NCBI GenBank assembly: GCA_016183985.1
Contig: JACPDN010000013.1
Coordinates: forward strand, 148,308 to 212,307
Source of the DNA: Pseudomonadota bacterium
GTDB taxonomy: Bacteria; Pseudomonadota; Alphaproteobacteria; Dongiales; Dongiaceae
DNA length: 64,000 nt
Reading direction: 5' to 3'
Shown: positions 18,126 through 28,083 of the stretch, piece after piece
How the letters are laid out: each line of letters opens with the position of its first letter
Position numbering within the stretch: the stretch's first letter is position 1
Made by a program: the position numbers and the translations under genes
Notes under the pieces: generated by a model
What the model saw: the letters and a program-made list of their open reading frames with translations, nothing else
Database searches by the model: none
Told to the model about the DNA's origin: nothing

Positions 18126-18610
18126 TGGCCGTCAAGCTCGGCGCCGGCGGCCACCCGTCGCGCGGGCATTCGCGGCGGCGCAAGTTTTCGCCGATGGCCG
18201 ATATCAACGTGACGCCGATGGTCGACGTCATGCTGGTGCTGCTCATCATCTTCATGGTGACGGCGCCGCTGCTGACGGTGGGCGTCGAGGTCGAACTCCC
18301 GAAGACCAGCGCAGAAGCGATGTCCAACCCGGACGAACCGCTGGTCGTCACCGTGCGCTCCGACAATGCCGTCTTCCTGCAGGAAACGCAGATCGGGATC
18401 GAAGAGGTGGGGCCGCGCCTCAAGGCCATCACCATGAACAAGCCGGAAACGATCATTTACGTTCGTGGCGATGCGACGGCGAATTGGGACGGCATTGCCC
18501 AAGTTTTGGCGGAATTGCAGGCTAATGGTTTCAACAAGGTCGGCATCGTGACCGATACCAAGGCCAGTGGTTCAAATTCGGGCGGCGAGCCAGCGAAGAA
18601 GTCGAACTAG
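18125..18610 (+). CDS. tolR: Tol-Pal system protein TolR
   Basis: ExbD/TolR family protein, 161 residues. A basic cytoplasmic N-terminus precedes the single membrane segment; the proton-carrying Asp is in INVTPMVDVMLVLLIIFMVT (near residue 29). The periplasmic domain follows. Start overlaps the tolQ stop by one base (TAATG), indicating coupled translation. The C-terminal about 15 residues (SGSNSGGEPAKKSN) are low complexity. Confidence 0.95.
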   Translation: MAVKLGAGGHPSRGHSRRRKFSPMADINVTPMVDVMLVLLIIFMVTAPLLTVGVEVELPKTSAEAMSNPDEPLVVTVRSDNAVFLQETQIGIEEVGPRLKAITMNKPETIIYVRGDATANWDGIAQVLAELQANGFNKVGIVTDTKASGSNSGGEPAKKSN

Positions 18611-18614
18611 CGTA

Positions 18615-19523
18615 ATGAATTTCGTGATGGAAAAGCTGGGATTCGATGCGGAACTCAACCGCGGCTTCATTGCTTCGGTCGTGTTCCATGTCGGCCTGTT
18701 CCTGCTCGCCTGGTTCGGCCTGCCGCATCTATTTGAGGACGAGCTGATCTACGAACAGGACGGCATCAAAGGCGCCATCATCTCGGAGCTCACCAAGGCG
18801 CCGCGCGTGGACAAGGTTTCCGATAAGGTTCCAGACAAGCCGAAGAAGCAGAAGGTCGAACAGCCGAAGAAGGATGCCAAGCCGGTACCGGCCAAGGCAA
18901 ATCCAACCCCGGCCTCCGCGCCGCCGCCGCCACAGGTCGAGGAGCAGGCCGTCGTCATTCCCGACAAGCCTAAGCCTGACCAGGAAAAGAAAGTCGAAAA
19001 GAAGCCGGAAGAAAAGCCGACGCAGCAGCAGAAGAAGCCAGACGAGACCAAAAAGAAAGAAAAGAAGAAGCAGGATCAGGATTTCGCCGACCTGGTGAAA
19101 TCCATAAGTCCGGAGCAAGCTGCTGAGGAAACGCCGCAGGAGCCGAAAACCAAGGCCGCTGCTGCGCCGGACGAGCCGACCGAAGGGCAGCGGACGGCTA
19201 TCGAAGGCGACGTTGCCGTCAGCGCATCGGATGCCGAGAGCATCAGCCAGCAGATCGGCCGCAACTGGCAGGTCGATGTGGGTGCACTGCCAGATCCATC
19301 GCAATACATGGCCTTTCTGCGTGTGACGTTCGACGGTGCCGGCAATGTCCTGACCGTCGAGTTCCTGGAGAGCAATCGAATGGGCGATGCGCGCTATCGG
19401 ATGGTTGCGGAATCGTGTCGCCGGGCGTTCTTCATCACCAAGCAGATCAAGGCCCCGTCGGGCAAGCAATTGCCGTCGCCCATTCGATTCGGCTGCGACC
19501 CACAATATGCCAATGGCGCTTAA
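18615..19523 (+). CDS. tolA: Tol-Pal system protein TolA
   Basis: Inner-membrane-anchored periplasm-spanning protein, 302 residues. One membrane segment near residues 15-35 is followed by a long region (about 60-185) dominated by Lys, Pro, Glu and Gln that forms the extended arm, and a C-terminal TonB/TolA-like domain (about 200-302) with QQIGRNWQVDVGALPDPSQY. It links TolQR energy to TolB/Pal. The start at 18615 lies 4 bp after the tolR stop; an in-frame codon at 18567 would overlap tolR by 44 bases without family support. Confidence 0.93.
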   Translation: MNFVMEKLGFDAELNRGFIASVVFHVGLFLLAWFGLPHLFEDELIYEQDGIKGAIISELTKAPRVDKVSDKVPDKPKKQKVEQPKKDAKPVPAKANPTPASAPPPPQVEEQAVVIPDKPKPDQEKKVEKKPEEKPTQQQKKPDETKKKEKKKQDQDFADLVKSISPEQAAEETPQEPKTKAAAAPDEPTEGQRTAIEGDVAVSASDAESISQQIGRNWQVDVGALPDPSQYMAFLRVTFDGAGNVLTVEFLESNRMGDARYRMVAESCRRAFFITKQIKAPSGKQLPSPIRFGCDPQYANGA

Positions 19524-19673
19524 ACTGTTCGGCGATGAACCAATGCGGTCGGCGCGCGTTTGTAAGATGCCAAATGTAGTGAATTAGAGTAGAAGTTAAG
19601 AATTGGCGGTCAACAGTGGCGCTGCCATTTTGGGCGGGCGCTGACAGAGATACGAAGACAAGAGGCATAAACA

Positions 19674-21002
19674 ATGATGCAGAGTTTGAAGTATTTTGTC
19701 CGCGCTGCAGCGGTCAGCCTGGCGCTGGTCGCGGTTCCGTTGACGGCGTCAGCCGAGCCGACGATCATCATCAAACCGGGCGCCAAGCCCGAGCCGATGC
19801 CGATCGCGATCCCGGATTTCTTCGGCGGTTCCGGCAATGACGGCCAGATGGCGCGCGATCTGGCCGCCGTCATTTCGGCGGACCTCGAACGCTCGGGCCT
19901 CTTTGCGCCGATCGACAAGAAGGCCTTCATTCAGGACAGCGCCTCACTACAGCAGGGGCCGCGTTTCCAAGATTGGAAGCTGATCAATGCGCAGGCGTTG
20001 GTCGCCGGCAACGTGACCTCGCAGGCCAACGGCCAAGTCTCGGTGCAGTTCCGCCTATGGGATGTCTACGGCGAACAGCAGATGACCGGGTTCCAGTACA
20101 ATTCGGCCACCAACAACTGGCGCCGCGTCGCACACAAGATTGCCGACGAAGTCTATAAGCGCATCACCGGCGAAGAAGGTTATTTCGATACCCGCATCGT
20201 CTATGTCTCGGAAACCGGCCCGAAGTCGAAGCGCGTGAAGCGTCTCGCCATCATGGACCAGGACGGTGAGAATCATAAGAACCTCACCGATGGCGGTGTG
20301 CTGGTGTTGACGCCGCGCTTTTCGCCGGCGGCCCAGGACATCACCTATATGTCCTATTATGGCAACAAGCCGCGCGTTTACCTCTTCAACATCGATAGCG
20401 GCCAGCAGGAAGTGTTGGGCGATTTCCCGGGCATGACCTTCGCGCCGCGCTTCTCGCCGGATGGCTCCAAGGTCATCATGAGCATGGCCCAGGCTGGCAA
20501 CACCGATATCTATGTGATGGATATCCGCACACGCCGTACCCAGCGCATCACCAATACCCCGGGCATCGATACCGGACCGAGCTATGCGCCGGACGGCAGC
20601 CAGATCACCTTTGAGAGCGATCGCGGCGGCAGCCAGCAGATCTATGTCATGGGCGCTGATGGCTCGGGTCCGCGCCGCATCAGCAAAGGGCAGGGGCGCT
20701 ATGGCACCCCGGTGTGGTCACCCCGTGGCGACCTCATCGCCTTTACCCGCCAGTACCAGGGCAGCTTCTATATTGGTGTGATGCGCCCGGACGGTTCGGG
20801 GGAGCGCATGCTGTCGCAGGGCTGGTTGATCGAAGGCCCGACCTGGGCCCCGAACGGTCGCGTTCTTGCCTATTTCAAGCAGGAGCCGTCGGGCAAAACT
20901 CAACTGCATTCTATCGATCTGACCGGGTTCAATGAGCGTGTCATGAAAACGCCACTGGACGGGTCGGATCCAGCGTGGTCGCCCTTGCTTGGGAATCAAT
21001 AA
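19674..21002 (+). CDS. tolB: Tol-Pal system beta-propeller protein TolB
   Basis: Periplasmic protein of 442 residues binding Pal and TolA. The signal peptide is [20 protein letters not shown] ending PLTASA, cleaved before EPTI. An N-terminal alpha/beta domain (about 30-165) is followed by a six-bladed propeller with repeated FSPDGSK / YAPDGSQ / WSPRGDL / WAPNGRV motifs. The 150 bp gap after tolA is larger than other gaps in the cluster, so a separate promoter for tolB is possible. AGAGGCATAAACA precedes the ATG. Confidence 0.97.
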   Translation: MMQSLKYFVRAAAVSLALVAVPLTASAEPTIIIKPGAKPEPMPIAIPDFFGGSGNDGQMARDLAAVISADLERSGLFAPIDKKAFIQDSASLQQGPRFQDWKLINAQALVAGNVTSQANGQVSVQFRLWDVYGEQQMTGFQYNSATNNWRRVAHKIADEVYKRITGEEGYFDTRIVYVSETGPKSKRVKRLAIMDQDGENHKNLTDGGVLVLTPRFSPAAQDITYMSYYGNKPRVYLFNIDSGQQEVLGDFPGMTFAPRFSPDGSKVIMSMAQAGNTDIYVMDIRTRRTQRITNTPGIDTGPSYAPDGSQITFESDRGGSQQIYVMGADGSGPRRISKGQGRYGTPVWSPRGDLIAFTRQYQGSFYIGVMRPDGSGERMLSQGWLIEGPTWAPNGRVLAYFKQEPSGKTQLHSIDLTGFNERVMKTPLDGSDPAWSPLLGNQ

Positions 21003-21156
21003 TGATCTATGTTCCGCCCCGATTCTAGGATCAACTCGGCCCTGGAATACCTTGATTTAGCGCGGAATTTAATGCGCGGGCAAATCGGCGATCCACAATC
21101 GGGGGGTGGTCGGGGGATTTGCTCGGGCTAAGAACGGACAAAAGAGGAAACTAAAA

Positions 21157-21663
21157 ATGCGTCTTTCGATCTTGTCGGCCCTGGCTGCGGCCGCTCTCCT
21201 GGCAGCCTGTTCGTCGGACGTTCCGGTGAACGATGCTGGCGGCGCCGGTGCTGGCACTCAGAGTGCCACGACGGATAACTCTGGCATTGCCGGTGCTGCG
21301 GTCCCGGGTTCGCCGGAGGACTTCAACCAGAACGTCGGCAACACCGTGTACTTCGATCTCGACAGCTACAGCCTGAGCTCGGACGCCCAGTCGCAGTTGC
21401 AGCGTCAGGCCGCCTGGCTCCAGCAGTACCCGCAGCGCACGCTGACCGTCGAAGGTCATGCTGACGAGCGCGGCACCCGTGAGTACAACCTCGCCCTCGG
21501 CGAGCGTCGTGCGAACTCGGTCGCCAACTACCTCGTCGCCCTCGGCGTCGACAAGGCCCGCTTGAGCACCATCTCTTACGGCAAGGAGCGTCCGCTCTGC
21601 ACCGAGAGCGATGAGTCCTGCTGGTCGCAGAACCGTCGTGGCGTCAGCGCCATCAACCAGTAA
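21157..21663 (+). CDS. pal: Peptidoglycan-associated lipoprotein Pal
   Basis: Lipoprotein of 168 residues tethering the outer membrane to peptidoglycan. The lipobox is LLAAC with lipidated Cys18, followed by Ser at +2, consistent with outer-membrane sorting by the E. coli rule. The OmpA-like domain has VYFDLDSYSLSSDAQ, VEGHADERGTREYNLALG and ERRANSVANYL. An AGAGGAAA ribosome site lies 7 bases before the start; in-frame upstream codons give no signal peptide. A strong terminator follows, then a second pal-like gene. Confidence 0.96.
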   Translation: MRLSILSALAAAALLAACSSDVPVNDAGGAGAGTQSATTDNSGIAGAAVPGSPEDFNQNVGNTVYFDLDSYSLSSDAQSQLQRQAAWLQQYPQRTLTVEGHADERGTREYNLALGERRANSVANYLVALGVDKARLSTISYGKERPLCTESDESCWSQNRRGVSAINQ

Positions 21664-21694
21664 TCTCGCTATTTAGCAGATAACTGGCGTCATC

Positions 21695-21732
21695 AACGCC
21701 GGTCCGGAGAAATCCGGGCCGGCGTTTTTGTT
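21695..21732 (+). terminator. Rho-independent terminator after pal
   Basis: Arms 21695-21708 and 21713-21726 pair over 14 bp with one G-U, with a short loop, followed by a TTTTTG tract. It ends the tolB-pal message and so separates pal from its paralogue. Confidence 0.88.
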
Positions 21733-21855
21733 TGTGCGCATTGTGGCATGCAAGGAGGAGATTCCCCGTCTTCGCGCGATTTCCGCCGCAATCCCGCCCT
21801 CTTTGGCGTCGAGTTTGTCCTCGTTGGGATTTTCAACTTTAAGAGGGGACACTCG

Positions 21856-22377
21856 ATGCATCTCACGAATGATCGCAGCCGGCACCTGGCCGCGGTGATG
21901 TTCGCCGCACTCATGCTGCAGGCCTGCGATACGACAAACGACACCCAGACGGCGACCTCCGCTCAACCCACGACGACGGGAGCCGAGAGCGGGGGCGGTG
22001 ATGTCGCCATCGCCCCTCAGGATCCGAATGAGGTGTGGCAGAGCCAGGTCGGTAACGCTGTGGAGTTCGCCACCGACGCTTATGATCTTTCGCCGGAAGC
22101 GCAAGCGACGCTGCAGCGCCAGGCGCAGTGGCTCCTGCAGTATCCGGCACGCACGGCGGTGGTCGAAGGCCATGCCGACGAGCGCGGCACACGAGAATAC
22201 AATCTTGCTCTCGGCGAACGCCGGGCCCAGTCGGCGCAGGCCTATCTGATCGCCCTCGGGATCGATGCGTCGCGCCTCCAGACAACGTCGTTCGGCAAGG
22301 AGCAGCCGCTCTGTGGCGAGGCGAATGACGATTGCTGGCAGCGGAACCGCCGTGCCGTGACGGCGTTGAATCCCTGA
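21856..22377 (+). CDS. Second Pal-like OmpA-domain lipoprotein
   Basis: A 173-residue paralogue of Pal. The lipobox LQAC gives lipidated Cys24, followed by Asp at +2, which in E. coli signals inner-membrane retention. The OmpA-like domain is near-colinear with Pal: VGNAVEFATDAYDLSPEAQ, VEGHADERGTREYNLALG, ERRAQSAQAYLIALGID, SFGKEQPLC. The FDLD of Pal is changed to FATD. An AAGAGGGGAC ribosome site precedes the start. It has its own upstream region after the pal terminator and precedes cpoB. Role unknown; partial redundancy with Pal or a separate envelope link are both possible. Confidence 0.88.
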   Translation: MHLTNDRSRHLAAVMFAALMLQACDTTNDTQTATSAQPTTTGAESGGGDVAIAPQDPNEVWQSQVGNAVEFATDAYDLSPEAQATLQRQAQWLLQYPARTAVVEGHADERGTREYNLALGERRAQSAQAYLIALGIDASRLQTTSFGKEQPLCGEANDDCWQRNRRAVTALNP

Positions 22378-22560
22378 TTTCAGCCGGTTTTATGCCCAAA
22401 GCGGCCTGGGCAAAGCCTTGCCTGGGCTTGCTTTTCACCGAGTCCCTTTGGCATTGTCAGCTCGCAATTTTGTGACCGGAGGGATCCGGGCCGCGCCATA
22501 ATTCCGCCCGGTTCCGTGCCGAGCATAGGCCTGCCTTAAACCCTTTCCGGCGATAGAGCG

Positions 22561-23541
22561 ATGAGGATGAGCCGCGTGACTTTTGCACATGGGATGAAGA
22601 TGGCGACCCAGGCCGGCATTGTGGCCGGCTTGCTGATGCTGGCGCCTTTTGCCGGTGCCAAGGCGGATGAGATTGACGATCTCCGCGCCGAGGTGCAGCA
22701 GTTGAAGCAGCAGGTGCTCTATCTCGAGAACCAGATGCCCAAAGGCGGCGGTGCGGCTGCCGGTGGTGGCACTGTTGCCGCTCAGACCGAGGTGCGCTTC
22801 CAGCAATACGATCAGCAGATGAGCCAGCTCACCGGCCAGATCGAGCAGCTGGAATTGAAGATCAACGACCTCGCTGACAAATTCGATCGCATGCAGAAGG
22901 ACACCGAGTTCCGCCTGGGCGAGCTTGAAAAGGGCGGTGCCGGTGGCATGGCCGCGTCCGCACCTGTGGCCGATGCCGGTGGCGCTGCCACGGCCGCGCC
23001 TGCGCAAACCGATCCGGGGGCGCCGCCGCAACCGGCGCAGCCGGGTGTCATGGGGACACTTTCCTCCGACCAGATGCAGAACCTGCCGCAGGCGCCGGCC
23101 GGTGCCGCAGATCAGGCCGCTTCGGCCGCCGGCGGTTCGGTTGTTCTCCCCGGCGACACGCCGCAGGAGCAGTATGATTATGCAACTGGCTTGGTGCAGC
23201 GTGGTGCCTATCCCGAGGCCGAGATCGCGCTGAAGGCCTTCGTTGCTGAGCATCCGAAGGATCCGTTGGCCGGCAATGCGCAATACTGGCTGGGCGAAAC
23301 CTATTACGTCCGCAGCGATTTCAAGAACGCCTCGGTGGCTTTTGCCGAGGGCTATCAGAAGTATCCGAAGAGCCAGAAATCCTCGGACAATCTGTTGAAG
23401 CTCGGCATGTCGCTGGGGCAGATCGGGCGCAATAACGACGCCTGCACGGCCTTCCGCCAGCTCGACAAGCAGTTCCCTGACGCTTCGCAGGCGATCAAGG
23501 ACCGGGCCGCCCGCGCCAAGCAGCGCTACAAGTGCAGCTGA
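22561..23541 (+). CDS. cpoB: Tol-Pal coordinator CpoB (YbgF)
   Basis: Periplasmic protein of 326 residues that links Tol-Pal to peptidoglycan synthesis during division. A signal peptide ends near FAGAKA; residues 35-60 and 85-125 are coiled coil (trimerisation), then an Ala/Pro/Gly-rich linker (about 130-195), then C-terminal TPR repeats with DYATGLVQRGAYPEAEIALK, GNAQYWLGETYY and DNLLKLGMSLGQIGRNNDAC. The linker is longer than in E. coli YbgF. tilS follows within about 75 bp. Confidence 0.93.
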   Translation: MRMSRVTFAHGMKMATQAGIVAGLLMLAPFAGAKADEIDDLRAEVQQLKQQVLYLENQMPKGGGAAAGGGTVAAQTEVRFQQYDQQMSQLTGQIEQLELKINDLADKFDRMQKDTEFRLGELEKGGAGGMAASAPVADAGGAATAAPAQTDPGAPPQPAQPGVMGTLSSDQMQNLPQAPAGAADQAASAAGGSVVLPGDTPQEQYDYATGLVQRGAYPEAEIALKAFVAEHPKDPLAGNAQYWLGETYYVRSDFKNASVAFAEGYQKYPKSQKSSDNLLKLGMSLGQIGRNNDACTAFRQLDKQFPDASQAIKDRAARAKQRYKCS

Positions 23542-23616
23542 ACAGGCATAACGAACGGGCCGACGCTTGGGGATAGCTCGCTAACATCGCTGGGTGAGGA
23601 CGCGTTTGCCGCGCTG

Positions 23617-24870
23617 ATGGCGGCCTGCGGTCCTTTCGAGAGCAAGCCGCATATTGCCGTGGCGGTTTCCGGCGGGGCCGACAGCCTGGCGCTGATGCTG
23701 CTGCTTGCTCGCTGGGCGCGGGCGCAAGGCGGGCGCGTGAGCGCGCTCACTGTCGATCATGGATTGCGGGCGGAATCCGCCGCGGAAGCGGGGCAAGTTG
23801 CAGCCTGGGCCGCGGCGGCTGAGATCAATCACCAAATCCTCGCCTGGCAGGGTGCCAAGCCTTCGGCCGGGCTGCAGGCCGCAGCGCGCAAGGCACGCTA
23901 TGAGCTGATGGCGGCATGGTGCCGGGAAGTGGGTGTGCTGCACCTCGCGACCGCGCATCAAGAGGACGATCAGCGCGAGACCGTCGCCATGCGGCAGGCG
24001 CGCAATGGTCGGTCGCAGGCGGGTCTTGCCGGCATGAGCCTGATCTCCACACGGCACGGCATAAGGTTGTTGCGCCCGCTTTTGCCTGTTTCGGGGGCTC
24101 TGCTGCGCCAGTTTCTGACCGCCAAGGGCCAGCCCTGGATCGAGGATCCCAGCAACCAGCTGACACGCTTCGAACGGATTCGCTGGCGCCAGGGCGCTCT
24201 GGGCGCATTGCCGGACCCGGCGGACATCCAGCGCTGGGGCGAACAGCGTGTCGCCGATGAGGAGGCGATTGCCGAGCTGTTCGTCCGCTCGGTCGAAATT
24301 CATGAAGCGGGCCATATTTCCGCCGATCTTGCCCTATGGCGGGGGGCGCCCGAGCGTATCGCCGTACCGGCCTTGGGGCAGTTGATCCGCCTGGTCGCCG
24401 GTGGCGATTACTTGCCCGCCCAGACTGCGATCGCCCGCGTCGTTGCGGCTTGGCTGCATGAGCCGCGCGTCATGAGCTTGGGCGGTGCCTTGATCGGGCA
24501 TTGGCGCGGTCGGGGCGTGATCTGCCGCGAAGCGGCCGGCGTAGCGAGCAAGATCACGGGCGCCGGGGTTTGGGATGGACGCTTTTCCGTGGAGATCTCC
24601 CGCGACATGACGGTGAGCGTGCTCGGCGGGGCCGGCGTGGCGGAAATCGGGCAAAGCGGACATTCCCGGTCGTGGAATAGGGACATTCCGGCGCTCGCCC
24701 GCCCGGCGCTGCCGGCGGTCCGGGATGCGACAGGTCGTCTCATCCTGGTGCCGTATTTGGGTTTCGACCCATATGGGCGAGGAAGCGACACCCATTTCCG
24801 CTTTTTGCCCCATAATTCAGCAACATCAAGCGGCTTTACAGTTGCGTATGGGTGGCAGCACACTATTTAA
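23617..24870 (+). CDS. tilS: tRNA(Ile)-lysidine synthase TilS
   Basis: N-type ATP pyrophosphatase that converts C34 of the CAU-anticodon tRNA-Ile to lysidine. 417 residues from the ATG at 23617. The PP-loop SGGADS is near residue 19, followed by LTVDHGLRAES and the HQEDDQRET segment, with the C-terminal extension typical of the longer forms. The frame is open upstream to 23542 and residues just before the ATG (LGEDAFAAL) look family-like, so a CTG at 23590 could be the real start; no ATG, GTG or TTG exists there. It lies between cpoB and ftsH as in other alphaproteobacteria. Confidence 0.9.
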   Translation: MAACGPFESKPHIAVAVSGGADSLALMLLLARWARAQGGRVSALTVDHGLRAESAAEAGQVAAWAAAAEINHQILAWQGAKPSAGLQAAARKARYELMAAWCREVGVLHLATAHQEDDQRETVAMRQARNGRSQAGLAGMSLISTRHGIRLLRPLLPVSGALLRQFLTAKGQPWIEDPSNQLTRFERIRWRQGALGALPDPADIQRWGEQRVADEEAIAELFVRSVEIHEAGHISADLALWRGAPERIAVPALGQLIRLVAGGDYLPAQTAIARVVAAWLHEPRVMSLGGALIGHWRGRGVICREAAGVASKITGAGVWDGRFSVEISRDMTVSVLGGAGVAEIGQSGHSRSWNRDIPALARPALPAVRDATGRLILVPYLGFDPYGRGSDTHFRFLPHNSATSSGFTVAYGWQHTI

Positions 24871-24974
24871 CTAGAACAGAAGTGTCGGGTTACCAGCCGC
24901 GGGCAGCGTCCTGATCTCAGGCAGCCACTCCGGGCCCCAAAGCCGGCCTTAAGACCTTATGAGGGATAAAGATT

Positions 24975-26897
24975 GTGAATTGGGGTAAGAACCTGATGAT
25001 CTGGGTGGCGATCGGCCTGCTGCTGGTCGTCCTGTTCCATATGTTCGGCGACGCGACCTCGCGCACGGCCCAGACGCAGATGGCCTATTCCTCGTTCCTC
25101 GCCAAGGTGAATGAGGGTTCGGTCAGCGACGTCACCATCCGTGGCCCGGATATCACCGGCCACACCACCGATGGCCAAGCCTTCGCCACCTACGCGCCGG
25201 ACGACCCCAAGCTGGTGGAGAATCTGAGCGCCAAGGGCGTCGAGATCAAAGCGGCACCCCAGGATGACGGTATGAGCCCGCTGATGGCGCTCCTCATCAA
25301 TTGGGCGCCACTCATCATCATCGTCGGTATCTGGATCTTCTTCATGCGCCAGATGCAGGGGCAGGGCGGCAAGGCCATGGGATTTGGCAAGTCGCGCGCC
25401 AAGTTGCTGACCGAGCGCACCGGCCGTGTCACCTTTGACGACGTTGCCGGCATTGAGGAAGCTAAGGGTGAACTCGAAGAGATCGTCGAGTTCCTGAAGG
25501 ATCCGCAGAAGTTCCAGCGTCTCGGCGGCAAGATCCCGAAAGGCTGTTTGCTGGTCGGCCCCCCGGGCACCGGCAAGACGCTGCTCGCCCGCGCCATCGC
25601 TGGTGAAGCCAATGTGCCGTTCTTCACTATTTCCGGTTCGGATTTCGTCGAGATGTTCGTTGGCGTGGGTGCCAGCCGCGTCCGCGACATGTTCGAACAG
25701 GGCAAGAAGAACGCGCCTTGCATCATCTTCATCGACGAAATCGATGCGGTCGGTCGTCATCGCGGCGCCGGTTTGGGCGGCGGCAATGACGAGCGCGAGC
25801 AGACCCTGAACCAGATGCTGGTCGAGATGGACGGCTTTGACGCCAACGAGGGCGTCATCATCATCGCCGCCACCAACCGGCCGGACGTGCTGGATCCGGC
25901 GCTGCTGCGCCCGGGTCGCTTCGATCGGCAGATTACCGTGCCGAACCCGGATATCGCCGGCCGCGAGCAGATCCTGAAAGTGCATATGCGCAAGGTGCCG
26001 CTCGGTCCCGATGTCGATGCCCGCGTGATCGCGCGCGGTACGCCCGGTTTCTCGGGTGCCGATCTCGCCAATCTCGTCAACGAGGCGGCGCTGATGGCGG
26101 CTCGCTTCGGCAAGCGCGTTGTCACGATGGCCGATTTCGAGCAGGCCAAGGACCGCGTCATGATGGGCAGCGAGCGCCGCTCGATGGTCATGACGCCGGA
26201 AGAGAAGCTGGCGACGGCCTATCATGAAGCCGGCCACGCCATCATCAACCTAGAGGTGCCGGAAGCCGATCCGCTGCACAAGGTGACGATCATCCCGCGC
26301 GGTCGGGCGCTGGGTCTCACCATGTCGCTGCCGGAGAAGGACCGCTACAGCATCTCGAAAACCTGGCTGACAAGCCGGATCGCCATCTGCTTTGGCGGCC
26401 GTATCGCCGAGCAGTTGATCTATGGCGAGGAACATCTCAATTCAGGCGCTTCCAACGACATCCAGCAGGCCACTGAAATGGCCCGTCGCATGGTCACCGA
26501 GTTCGGCATGAGCGATAAGCTGGGGCCGCTGCGCTATTCCGAAGGTGAGCAGGAAGTGTTCCTGGGCTACTCGATGGGACAACAGCGCAAGAGCATGTCG
26601 GATGAGACGACCAAGCTCATCGACCAGGAAGTGCGTCGCATCGTCGAGACCGGCGAACAGAAAGCGCGCGAGATCCTGACCCACCACCTGGAAGGCCTGC
26701 ACACGGTCGCCAAGGCGCTGGTCGAGTTCGAGACGCTGAACGGCGAGGAAGTCCGCGCGCTGATCAATGGTGAAAATATCCGACAGGATACCGGTCAGGG
26801 CGGCGGCGCGGCGGCGACGATCAAGCCGCGCTCCTCGATCCCCACCGGTACGATCAGCCGGCCGGGCTTTGAACCGAAGCCGCAGCCGGGCGCCTGA
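24975..26897 (+). CDS. ftsH: ATP-dependent zinc metalloprotease FtsH
   Basis: Membrane AAA+ protease degrading misfolded membrane proteins and regulators such as LpxC or sigma32. 640 residues. Two membrane segments (about 7-24 and 103-123) flank a periplasmic domain. Walker A GPPGTGKT is at 195-202, Walker B IFIDEID at 251-257, the second region of homology [17 protein letters not shown] near 301-317 and the zinc site HEAGH at 417-421. The start codon is GTG, with GAGGG about 10 bases upstream. folP follows after a hairpin. Confidence 0.97.
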   Translation: MNWGKNLMIWVAIGLLLVVLFHMFGDATSRTAQTQMAYSSFLAKVNEGSVSDVTIRGPDITGHTTDGQAFATYAPDDPKLVENLSAKGVEIKAAPQDDGMSPLMALLINWAPLIIIVGIWIFFMRQMQGQGGKAMGFGKSRAKLLTERTGRVTFDDVAGIEEAKGELEEIVEFLKDPQKFQRLGGKIPKGCLLVGPPGTGKTLLARAIAGEANVPFFTISGSDFVEMFVGVGASRVRDMFEQGKKNAPCIIFIDEIDAVGRHRGAGLGGGNDEREQTLNQMLVEMDGFDANEGVIIIAATNRPDVLDPALLRPGRFDRQITVPNPDIAGREQILKVHMRKVPLGPDVDARVIARGTPGFSGADLANLVNEAALMAARFGKRVVTMADFEQAKDRVMMGSERRSMVMTPEEKLATAYHEAGHAIINLEVPEADPLHKVTIIPRGRALGLTMSLPEKDRYSISKTWLTSRIAICFGGRIAEQLIYGEEHLNSGASNDIQQATEMARRMVTEFGMSDKLGPLRYSEGEQEVFLGYSMGQQRKSMSDETTKLIDQEVRRIVETGEQKAREILTHHLEGLHTVAKALVEFETLNGEEVRALINGENIRQDTGQGGGAAATIKPRSSIPTGTISRPGFEPKPQPGA

Positions 26898-26930
26898 CGC
26901 TCGGTGGGTTTGGCGAAATAAACGCGTTCC

Positions 26931-26957
26931 GAAGCCCCGCCTAAACAGCGGGGCTTC
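26931..26957. terminator. Hairpin between ftsH and folP
   Basis: A perfect 10 bp inverted repeat (26931-26940 with 26948-26957) with loop CTAAACA. No T-run follows in either direction, so it is either a weak terminator or an mRNA-stabilising structure at the 3' end of ftsH. It lies 19 bases before the folP start. Confidence 0.5.
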
Positions 26958-26976
26958 TGGTATCTGGGGAATTCTG

Positions 26977-28011
26977 ATGGCGGGGACTTATCTCATTCCG
27001 ACGGGCCTGCTGAGCGGTGCCGCTGCAAAGCGGGCGGTTTCGGCAGGAACGGCGTCTCCCCTGGCGGGCGGTCCCGTTGCCTTTGCCGGTGCTGAACTGG
27101 TGCAGCGTGGGGCAAATGGGGCAGGCGACCGGCGACCCGTCCTTGCCAAGGATGTGCCCGCGGACTTGCTGGCGCCGTTTCAGCGCGCGCCGAGGCCATG
27201 GGCCGGCTTCGATCTCTCGCGGGCGCTGGTGATGGGTATCGTCAATGTGACGCCCGACAGCTTCTCGGACGGCGGAGATTATGCCGATACGGAGGCAGCG
27301 ATATCCCGAGGCGTTGCTCTTGCCGAGGCCGGGGCGGATATTCTCGATATCGGCGGTGAATCGACCCGGCCCGGTTCGGCGCCGGTTTCGGTGGCCGAGG
27401 AGTTGCGCCGGGTCGTTCCCGTGATCCGCGCGCTTGCCGAACGCGGCCTGTGCCTTTCTGTGGATACGCGTCATGCGGCTGTTATGTCAGCTGCCGTAGA
27501 AGCTGGCGCCGGCATCATCAATGACGTGACTGCATTGACGGGCGACGCTGAGAGCGAGCGCGTCGCAGCCGAATCCGGGGCTGCCATCATTCTCATGCAT
27601 ATGCTGGGCGAGCCGCAGACCATGCAGGCCAACCCGGTCTATGCAGACACCACATTGGACCTCTTGGACTATTTTGCCGAGCGGTTGGGCCGTCTGGAGG
27701 CTATGGGGGTAGAGCGGGCGCGGATCTCGATCGATCCAGGTATCGGCTTTGGCAAGAAGGATCCACATAATCTTCTGCTCCTCAATGAACTACCGGCTTT
27801 TCACGGATTCGGATGCCCGATCACCCTCGGCGTATCGCGCAAGAGCTTCGTCGGGCGCCTCTCCCGTGGCGAAGCGCCAAAGGATCGCACGGCTGGATCG
27901 GTAACGATTGCGGCCCTGGGTCTTGCGCAGGGTGTCCAGATCGTGCGGGTGCATGACGTGTCCGAAACCTTCCAGATGCGGGCCATGGTCGAGGCCCTGC
28001 GACGGGGCTAA
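26977..28011 (+). CDS. folP: Dihydropteroate synthase
   Basis: Folate-pathway enzyme joining p-aminobenzoate to a dihydropterin pyrophosphate; the sulfonamide target. 344 residues. Catalytic segments are GIVNVTPDSFSDGG near residue 88, DIGGESTRPGS near 124, IIND near 178, and RISIDPGIGFGK near 250. The N-terminal about 80 residues (rich in Ala/Gly) precede the TIM barrel and are longer than in E. coli FolP, as seen in other alphaproteobacteria. GGGGA 6 bases before ATG 26977 supports this start. It shares the ftsH-folP-glmM order of many genomes. Confidence 0.95.
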   Translation: MAGTYLIPTGLLSGAAAKRAVSAGTASPLAGGPVAFAGAELVQRGANGAGDRRPVLAKDVPADLLAPFQRAPRPWAGFDLSRALVMGIVNVTPDSFSDGGDYADTEAAISRGVALAEAGADILDIGGESTRPGSAPVSVAEELRRVVPVIRALAERGLCLSVDTRHAAVMSAAVEAGAGIINDVTALTGDAESERVAAESGAAIILMHMLGEPQTMQANPVYADTTLDLLDYFAERLGRLEAMGVERARISIDPGIGFGKKDPHNLLLLNELPAFHGFGCPITLGVSRKSFVGRLSRGEAPKDRTAGSVTIAALGLAQGVQIVRVHDVSETFQMRAMVEALRRG

Positions 28012-28083
28012 GCCCGCATTTGCGCAGGTGAAGAGACGGGATAAACTGCGGGAATCGATTGGAATGCCAAGATTGGACGGCGA

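Noticed and set aside
22385..22440. Possible terminator after the second pal-like gene
   Set aside because: The CCTGGGCAAAGCCTTGCCTGGG stretch is a direct repeat rather than an inverted one; only 5 bp stems can form.
24957..26237. A 426-codon minus-strand open frame over ftsH
   Set aside because: Composition (Asp/His/Arg/Ala-rich) is that of an antisense shadow; ftsH is certain on the plus strand.
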